NCBI GenBank assembly: GCA_028829895.1
Contig: CM054180.1
Span: 88,227,135 to 88,291,134 of the forward strand
Length of the DNA stretch: 64,000 bases
Direction of reading: 5' to 3'
DNA from: Sinotaia quadrata
Taxonomy: Eukaryota; Mollusca; Gastropoda; Architaenioglossa; Viviparidae
Shown here: positions 1 to 9,300 of the stretch, in pieces
Numbering within the stretch: the first letter of the stretch is position 1
Layout of the letters: every line of letters begins with the position of its first letter
The notes under the pieces: model-generated
What the model was told of the DNA's origin: nothing
Databases searched by the model: none
The model's input: the letters and a program-made list of their open reading frames with translations, nothing else
Translations under genes and position numbers: made by a program

Positions 1-1690
1 ATCTCTACAGTAATCATTAGAGATACTACTACAGTACTAGAGACTACAATCTCTACAGTAATCATCAAACAAGTTAGAGATACATGTACTACTAGAGACT
101 ACAATCTCTATAGTGATCATCAGTCAAGTTAGAGATAGTGCTAGAGACTACAATCTTACAGTGATCATCAGTCAAGTTTGAGTTACTAATAGAGATACTA
201 TTTTACAGTAATCATCAGTCAAGTTAGAGATACTACTTGAGATTTCAGTCTCATCATTGATTATCTTTTATCATTAAATATGCTGCTAGAGCAGGGGTCG
301 GGAACCTTTTTGTCTGAGAGAGCTATGGACACCACATATTTTGAAAAGTAATTCTGTGAGAGCCATACATTATGTTTAAAACTAAAAATTCAAGTAAATG
401 TGTGCATTTTGCATAATTTCAACACAAGTACAATAATTATGTCTCTGAATTCTTTTTAATAACATTGTTATGCTGTTGCTAATCAATAATGAGTATTTCT
501 TACCATTAATGCGACTTCTGGTGCTACATGGCTTTGCGGATGGCTTTGTAGTCTGGTTGATACGTGATGAGGTTAAGCTTCATGCAGGCGTTGAGACTTT
601 AGCTCATTTGTAGAATGAAATATTGATATGCAATTAATATGTAGAGTAAAGAAGTCTAAAGAAACATTTTTTTTATAATCGAACATTTGTCTGCGAGCCA
701 GATGCAGCCATCAATAGAGCCACATCTGGCTCGCGAGCCATAGGTTCCCGACCCCTGTGCTAGAGATACCACTAGAGACTACAATCTCTTCAACGATTAT
801 CAATTAACTATACTACTAGAGACTAAAATCTCTTCAGTGATTATTATTAAAAATTATCAATCAAGTTAAATATACTACTAGAGACTACAATCTCTTCAGT
901 GATCATTAGCCAAGTTAGAGATTCTACTGGAGATTACAATATCTTCATTTATTAATTATAATCAATCATGTGAAATGTACTACTAGAGACTACAGTCTCT
1001 TCAGGGATCATAACCAGGTTAGAGATTCTACTGTAGATTTCATTTATTATCAGTTATGTGAGATATACTACTAGAGATTACAACTCTTCAATCAAGTTAG
1101 AGATTCAACTGGAGATTACACTCTCTTCATTGATTATCAATCAAGTTAAATATATTACTAGAGACTAAAAATATACTACTAGTACTAGAGATTACAATCT
1201 CTCTCCAGTGGTTATCAGTCCATTTAAAGATACTACTAAAGACTACAATTTCTACAGTGATTATCAATCCAGTTAAAGATACTACTAGAGACTGATTATT
1301 AGTCAAGTTAGAGATACTACTGGAGACTACAATTTCACAGTAAATATCAAAGTTGAAGAGATACTACTAGAAGCTGCAGTCTCTAGAGTGATCATCAAAG
1401 TTTAAGAGTTACTACTTGAAGTTATAGTTTTCTACAGTAATCATCATCTAATTTGAGGACACATTTGACATTTGTCAGTGCCACATGTCTCCATTGACTT
1501 AGGTCCAGCTATTTATGTTTCTAAAAAATTGGAGTCCACACTGCCAACCCTGTGTATTATAAGGAATCATCCCATTTACGAGATTGTAATCAGAGTTTAA
1601 TATACTAGAGACTATAATCTCTCTGCAGTGATCATCAATTCAAGTTGATACTACTAGAAACTACAATCTCTATGATTGTCATTGTCACAT
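1..1690. repeat. Satellite-like tandem array, ~47-50 bp unit
   Basis: Degenerate head-to-tail copies of a unit containing 'tactactagagactacaat' followed by 'ctcttcagtgatcatca' and 'caagttagaga'. Copies run through 1-291, resume at 758-1450 after an inserted hAT element, and a few more lie at 1590-1680. Units differ by substitutions and small indels, so the array is old. No coding potential is seen. It probably continues left of the window. Confidence 0.85.
292..757. mobile_element. hAT-type MITE (466 bp) with perfect TIRs and 8 bp TSD
   Basis: The element starts CAGGGGTCGGGAACCT and ends with the exact reverse complement (AGGTTCCCGACCCCTG), a 16 bp perfect terminal inverted repeat. It is flanked by identical 8 bp direct repeats TGCTAGAG (284-291 and 758-765), the target-duplication length of hAT transposases. 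The TSD sequence is part of the surrounding satellite unit, so it jumped into the array. There is no ORF inside, so it is non-autonomous. Subterminal 'gagagccat' and 'gcgagcca' motifs occur at both ends. Confidence 0.92.
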
Positions 1691-1800
1691 ATCTCATGTG
1701 ACTTATGTTCATATCTTTGTGTTCCCAAGATTTAGAGTAGTCCACATTCTGTCCAGCTGCTCACTATTCTATATTATAAAGAATTATCAGATTTTTGAGA
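1456..1800. repeat. Two diverged copies of a ~230 bp segment
   Basis: The segment from about 1456 (cacatttgacatttgtcagt, 'gtccaca', 'attataaggaatcat') recurs in diverged form from about 1685 ('gattgtcattgtcacatat', 'gtccacatt', 'attataaagaattat'). The copies bracket a short stretch of the satellite array, so array plus flank appear to have been duplicated together. Confidence 0.6.
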
Positions 1801-3273
1801 TATTATTCAGTTTTCCTTAAACCATTTTCATATTTCATTTTTTTTTATTCCTTTTAGTATGAATTGAATATTTATCAGTTTACTAAACCATTTTGTGTTT
1901 TCAAGTGTTTAATATCTTGAGTTTTGATGAGCTGTGGCTTGGCACAAGTCTCTAAAACCTACGACACAGTACAGTAATAATTATTTTACTTTTTATTTAA
2001 AATAGAACATGGTTGGTTTTCAAAACTGAATTATGTTTGTTTAGTTTCCATGTTTATAGACAAAGAATTTACCGGTAGTTGACTGTTTTAAGATTTTAAA
2101 AATTGTTGCCAAATTTCAGTTCTCTGAAATTAAATCAGGAAATCAAACAGGCATAGTTTGCCACTTCACAAAATTACATTGCATGACTCACATTTGTTTA
2201 TTTTCTCACCAATCTTGTGACAGTTGCATTGTTATAGTACACTAAATGTCTTTTTTTTTTTTAAAAAAAAAAAAAGCATAAAGCACACACCATACAAGAA
2301 TTTTCTCTTTTTCTGCATACATAATATAGTAGCATAGTGCTCTAATACATTTTTGTATTGTTGGTTTCATTTAAAATCATACAAGTGGTTTGTATTTACA
2401 TGTATTTCAGATAACACTTGATTATTAAATTAATTTGACAAAACAATGAAATTTATTTTATTTCCAACATAGAATTATGTCTCTTTTATAAACTGATTTA
2501 GTGTGCTTTCTGGTAATGCAGGATGAAGTTACCAATGTGTCTGGGTTTTTTAAAAACAAAATACTGTTCAGGTTTTTCAAAGCAATTGTTTTATACTATT
2601 GGAGATTATTAATGTCAATGACTGGCCAAAGATTTCATTAATAATAATATATAACAAATAAAACAACAAACACAACACTGAGTACACTCAACGCTGGTTT
2701 GACTTTATAGACAACATAAGACCTAATATTGTGTACCCTTTGAAGTCAGCTGTGTTACAAGTAGACAGTACACCCTATCAATCATTGATCATCAACCCAG
2801 TATAGTGGAAATCTGGTTGTATAATAAACAACCATTGTTATTCAAGTTACCAAAATGGAATATCACAATGAATACAATATTCACAATATATTGACAGTTT
2901 AAGATAGGTAGATTCCATACAGACTGTTGAAGTAAATGTTAACAGTATTATTTATGTTTTCACATAAGAAATTGCTTGCATTGTATTCCCTGCCAATTCT
3001 TTGTATTTTGTTCCGATCTCAATAGCAAATAAAAATATTTATTTACTAAATGAAATTATCGTTATCAGTATTTGCAGTAAAAATTAATATAATTAATTTG
3101 GACAATACATCTACATTAACAGTAATAGGGATCAATAACACAAAATTATGTACACATATGGAATGTCAGATAAAAGGAACTGATATTATGTTTTGTGTAT
3201 GGCTATTACATGCATATTCTTTTCTATGCATAAGTGCAACCTGTAAACAAAGCTTTGTGTTTGCATTTTACAG
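1801..3273. other. AT-rich non-coding stretch upstream of the first visible Schlafen-like exon
   Basis: No exon with a convincing reading frame and splice sites was found here. A poly(T)/poly(A) hairpin (about 2251-2273) and several short A/T runs are present. Because the visible gene already starts in the middle of a codon at 3274, this stretch is most likely intron; the 5' exons may lie left of the window. Confidence 0.5.
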
Positions 3274-3387
3274 ATACAGTTTTACCTTTTAGAGATGACT
3301 TGAAACATCACCTGTATGAAGGAAGACAAATTAAAAAGATTTCCTCAGACAAGCTGGCTGAAATTATTTGTGGAATGTTTAACAGAG
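3274..3387 (+). CDS. Schlafen-like exon A (start of AlbA_2 domain)
   Basis: Acceptor 'ttttacag' precedes 3274 and donor 'gtgagt' follows 3387. The exon enters with two bases of a split codon and leaves with one, encoding TVLPFRDDLKHHLYEGRQIK then KISSDKLAEIICGMFNR. The helix before the glycine-rich turn is the N-terminal element of AlbA_2. Confidence 0.8.
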
Positions 3388-6300
3388 GTGAGTGCACGTT
3401 TTTAACATTCTTCCAATTTTTAACAAGTATTCATTCATATATAAAATCACATTTATCATGAATTTTTCAAATTTTTAAATGCAGTATTTTACAATAAATG
3501 GTGAGAAAATAATTGCATAGGGAGTAGCAGCATTATTCTAGTTCAAATATTCGCTCTCTTCCAATATGAGATTTTGGTGATTTTTCTCATTATGCACAGG
3601 GCATATATTTAGAACTAATTACTACCTAGGTTCTGAATTATATATAAACTTGTTATATGCCATTTAATAGAAAATTGAATGAACTTTAATTCAAGTACAG
3701 TTGTAAATGTATTGTTACAGATTTATACATTTTAATAAATGTAATTAGTTCAATTTAGGGGGATAAAAGTCCAGATTTTACATTTTGACAAAAACGGAAA
3801 AAATAAATTATGTTGGCTAATTGAAAAAAATTGTTATATTATTGAAATATAACAATATCTGGAACAGAAAACCAAATATCAGATAAATATTACAGTAAAT
3901 ACAATTCTTTAAGTACCACTAATATACCAGAAATTCGCAAGTTTAATTTTTGTAAAATTTCAACATTCCAGATTCAAGTTGTTAAAATATATAACAATAA
4001 AATAGCAGATATTGAAATAGTCTTTAAAATATATTTACAAACTGACTTACAGATAAAAATTACAGTTTATATGTATATTTACTGTATGCTATCAGTAATT
4101 TCCTTGAACTAATTAATGCCTAATCATGATGCAACATGCAAACTTAATAGGGTGACTATGGTTTATGAAAACAGAAAGAGTTTCTGCTCTTCTGAAAGCA
4201 TAAGAAAATTTCACAGACTGGACAAGTAACACTTGCTTTTCTCTCAGTGTGCATAGTTTGATATCACAGTTCCAATTCCAAAGAACAACAGTAATCTCAG
4301 GATCTATAGCATGACAAAAAATAACTGGTGGCTTTGTAGCAACCATTACAAACCATTTTAAAGAGATTTTCTTGACCATAGTCTATCAACACTTAGAACT
4401 GGAACAGGTACATCAATAACCCACAAAATCGATAAAATTCATCAACACTAAGGTCCCATCACTCTTTGAAAACAGCTGGTTTGTTTTACCCATTAACACT
4501 TTAATTTTTATCTGTATATTCACACAGATAGTAGCCATTAAATCTACTGTAAAATAAAGTTTTAAAAATCACAGGGTCTCAAATACTGTTTGGCTCCTTC
4601 TCTAGCCATAACTTCAAACTGCAACCTAATACACATTCAGGTAGAAAAAGGATGATAAGTTGGTAGGGTGCCCACAACTGACTCCTTTGCAAAAAATAAT
4701 AGGAAAAATTAAAATAAAAGAAACAATCCAATATAACCTATGAAGAAAGTGACTTTTATAGCAGTAAAGGTAAGCAAGTAAACAGAAAACATAGGCCATC
4801 ACCAGCTTTTTAGCAACTTTTGTCATGAAATAAAAAGAAAAAAGAAAATTTAGCCATTTAATCCATGAGAATGATTTTCATGAGTCAAGTTTGTTCAAGA
4901 TGGTGGCCATGGACACATCCTTTATGATTTTTGACATGAGATTATGAGCATGAAATAATAAAATAAGATGTTATTAAAAGATTAGTTACATAAAATAGTA
5001 TTTAATTTTGATGTACAATAGATTTTTAAAATAAAATATTTAAAAATATTATTTTGTAGATAAGTTTAGGCATTGTTCACAGGTGGATATTTTCTATGTT
5101 CCTGTTTGAAGAGAATTAAACTAGTCTTCTGTTCTCCACCATAATAATAATTACAGCAGATTCTTGTTTGGACTAATTGAGTTCGAATTTAATTGACCAA
5201 AGGTTGCTTCAGAATGTGCAAGTTTTATTTTGTATTTATTAAACATATTTCAGAAAATTACCAACACTATTTAAAATTGAGAGTTAGTAAAAACACCTGG
5301 TACAGAGTTTGCATTATAATTTGTTTATACCACTGCCCACTTGAAAGTTCTCAGTGTAGTTCAATTTGGACACAAATTTTGTTGATTTTAATCCACTCCC
5401 TGAATTTTATTACTTTTAGAGAGAGAGAATATGCACCCTTTATTATGATCATGGTTAATGATTGTGTATGTGCATGTGTGCGTGTGTGCATTTATGTGTG
5501 TGTGCAACTGGTAAAACTATACTTGTAAGTCAGTATCCATATTAAGTGACACTAACGGCACCACTTACTTAACTCAAAGATTAAACTACTACATTTTGCA
5601 ACAGGTGTCGGAGGATCAATTTTCTTTGGTCTGAGCAAAGATGGGCAAGTGATTGGGATTAAACTCTCTCGAGATGATCGGGATATGATGCGCTTGGGCA
5701 TTGATAAGATGATGTGGTCTACATTTTTTCCACCAGTTCTCCACAACCAACTGAATTTAACCTATACGCCAGTTGTGCAGCACCATTCAAATGGCTTCTT
5801 TGTTCCTTTTGTTGACCTCTTTGTTGCTGGTACTTGACATTGTATTTATGCATCTATAATATTTAATATACTATTTGGACCCTGTTGTTAATAAATTGGG
5901 TTAATGGATTTTAAACTGCGTTTATTTTTCCTATTTTATTTTTTAAAACTGTTGTAGTTTGGTTTACAAGAAACGTCGCTCTAGATCTGGTTTTTATTTT
6001 CACTGCTGTCATCTCAATGAAAACATTGCATGCTTTCATCTTAATTAACAACTAATTGTTTTATTTTCCATATGCAAATCTATATAATATTATTATATAA
6101 ATCATATTTCAAACATTCTAATATACTGCTAGAGGTCACTAATTATTTTGTGTACTGAGATTAAATCATTCCCTGACATAAGCACATTTTCTCCTCCCCT
6201 TTTTCCAATCAATACAGGCATAAGCTCGTTTTTTGACCTGTTTTCATACTTACATAAATAAGTTTCTCCTCACCTCCCATACTGATGTGTCTGAGCACCC

Positions 6301-9300
6301 TTTTTTCAAAAGCATTTTTTACATAACACCAAATTGAGGCCAATTTTTAAGCCAACCAGAACTTAATTCATTTTTAAATCAATTTATGATGTCACCATGT
6401 GTTGCTTATTTTAAAAAATAAAATTACTTTTTTACCCTTAACGGTCTCATTTGCACCAAGTGCTAATCACAAAATGGAAGCCACAGAACTCAGCAGTTCT
6501 GAGTCAAGGGGTGTTAGCTGTTCAGTCCCATCGATTATTCTTCAATCCAGTGAAGAAGGATCATTTTATGGGTTTGTGATGCAAGCAGATCATGATTTGA
6601 ATGCAGATGATAGTGAGACTGAAAGTGATATTGTTTTTAATCAGGACAGTGATATGGAATCCAACATGGAAGTAGATTCAGAACTGTTGATTCAAACTGA
6701 CAATGAATGGACTGCACATCTTCATATACCATATATTGTCAATGATTTTAATGCATCTGATGGATTTGATGTAATGACCACTATGGCATTGGATTATTTT
6801 TCTTGTTATTTTATGATGTGCAATTGGTAGAGATCGATACAAACAGGTATGCTGTATTACAGCAAGGTGGCCATACATGTGCCAACTTTGAGCAGAAGTT
6901 GCTAGCAGAGATGAAAGCATATGGGTCTTAATTACAAGAGACTAATCTCTACGGGTCAATAGATCCTTTTATTGGCATGTTGGCATAAAATTGATATTTG
7001 CCAGAAATTTTATCAACCTGACTTCATACCTTCATGTCAGTGATAGATGGGCAGAGCCAGCCAAAGGAGACCCGAACTTTCACCACTTATACAATGTGAA
7101 AGGTGAGCGATGGATACTCTGGCAACTACATTTACTGCTACTGTCATACCTGGGTGTCATTTGGCTATAGATTAATCAATGATTCATTTTACCAGGCATT
7201 TTGCATATCTACAGTCATCCCATCAAAACCAGTCAAGCATGGTTTAAACGTTTGATGCTCTATGAGATGACACTGCATATTTGTGACCTGTCACCACAAA
7301 AAGATACTTAAGTCGGATTTTGGGGGTATTGAGATATATATATCAATAGAAAGAAAATTGAAAGGGCTTTCTGTTGATATAAAAAGAAAGAGTGTAGGAC
7401 AAAATATGGAAAAGTTATGTTTGTTTGAAGTGCACTACTGTCCGGACGGCCATTTTGAGAAAATCGGCCTCAAAGATTGAACACATTTCTGAGAGGTTTT
7501 TCCTTAGCAACCATATATTAATCTGCTTCATTTGCAATCAGAGTTGAAGAAGACACAATAGCTAACACTGTAATAACTATAAACAACAAATATATTGTTA
7601 CATCATTTACAGACAACAGTCTTTTTAAGCCATAACGATTAGAATTTCTGTATGCGAGAATGATTATTGTGGCTCACAGAATATTCTAAAATTAAGGCAT
7701 AATATTGAATTGATACCTCTTTCTAAATCTGATGCTAGCTCCACTAAATAAATCACAGATTAAAGCTGCATTACTTTCACATTCTTAAAAAAAATATCGT
7801 TTAAATAATCCAGTAATTATAGCACACCTTTCACTTCAGTGTACAGTCAGTTATCGTCAGCTGTCGTCTGCTTCGTCTTTTCCGTTGTTCGATCACGCGA
7901 TTCGCTGTCCGTGTCACTTTCAGATGAAAATCCATGAGCTACATCCTCATTAGCAAAATAATCAGATATCAAATCTTTAATCTGAATGCTTTCTTTTTCT
8001 AAGATGTTGCTTTCTTTACATGAATTCAACAAATTAGCGATTCGTTTCTCCACGTTTACATTACGCATTACAGGACGAAACTGTCTCCCTTGTGTGCGTT
8101 TCAACCAATCGCGACCGTCTTTTTATGAGAGCATGCTTGGTAACTTATAGCAAGCTTTGATAAACTGTCTGCGGATTGGCTGACGCTTTTCACTTTGTTT
8201 ACGCCAAGCACAGCCTTATAAAACATTCTGATTAGACGTTATAAATAACCAGTGTCGTCAGCATAAAAATAGGCTTTTTCCTGAGCATTCTGATATACAA
8301 CATGATGAGGTTCAGCCAGGGATTCTACCGTCTACGATCATCAGATTATAGCACTTTTGGGCCATATTTTTCCTTCGAAGTTAGACAGTAGGTCACAAAA
8401 AAATAATAATAAAGCTATTTCTAGTTCGAATTAAGGAAAAACACGCTAGTAATTTGTTGTTCGATGGTTTGGGAACACGCTAAAATGAAAATCTCAATTT
8501 CACCCATGTAGACCCCCACCTTCGTTTTTGCCGTTTTTCTTGGCTTAGCCTTGCGCGACTTAAGTATCTTTTTGTGGTGACAGGTCACATTTGTGCAAGT
8601 TTGAAATATACCTTGGCCATGAAGACCCCCAGCCAGTGCCTAATGGACTTGGTCATTATGTTTTGTCACAAAACTGTCAGCAGAATTAGAGTTCACACAC
8701 AGCGTTCTTTATTTTGACATTTGTTTTACTCTTTAACTTACGGAAGATTTGCTCTAGAGCAGTGGTCCCCAACCTTTTTATGGCCGCAGACCGGTCAACG
8801 TTTGATAATTTTACCATGGACCATTGAGGTAGGGGACGTTGATTGTTTATATTTTAGATTGTTTTGATTTAATAATTTTAATTTAATTGTATTTAAACGT
8901 GCCTTCAAAATAAAATACAGTTACACAAAAAAATGAATATAAAGTGATTTAACATTTTAACTCACTAGAGCGCTAAATCAATGAGAACCCTGAGCTTGTT
9001 TCTTTGCAACGAGAAGGTTCCATCTCGGGGTAATAGGAGACAATAACACCCAAAGTGTGTTGTCCAGTTTATTCCGTTGTTTTGGTTGCTGTCACTGCAG
9101 AAAACCCCGCTTCATACAGATAGGGTGTCGGAAATGGCAATAGGGATTTAAGTGCTGTGATGGCAATCTAAGGGTATTCTGCCATGACTTTAATCCAGAA
9201 CACCGGCAGAGTTGTTGTCTTAAGGCTGCCATCATTTGCAATCTCCAGCAGTTGATCTTCTTGCAAAGACAAGCTAGATTCACCTGGTTTGTTGACAAAT

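Larger units (their letters stand above)
6472..8690 (+). pseudogene. piggyBac (PGBD4-like) transposase relic, interrupted by a 1.3 kb element
   Basis: From the ATG at 6472 a serine/acid-rich N-terminus (DSETESD, DSDMESNMEVD) leads into ALDYF and, in another frame, EIDTNRYA. Further on, 7040-7105 reads VSDRWAEPAKGDPNFHHLYN, a strongly conserved PGBD segment, followed by PGCHLAID where the expected DE is D-stop (GAT TAA), then SMIHFTRHFAYLQSSHPIK with a frameshift. Beyond the insertion at 7283-8588 the frame resumes (catatt|tgtgcaagtttga). Multiple frameshifts and stops make it dead. The second and third catalytic aspartates are not visible, so only the N-terminal half remains. Confidence 0.75.

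Noticed and set aside
4113..4379. 88-codon minus-strand ORF in the Schlafen-like intron
   Set aside because: No motif or splice context; AT-rich intronic sequence.
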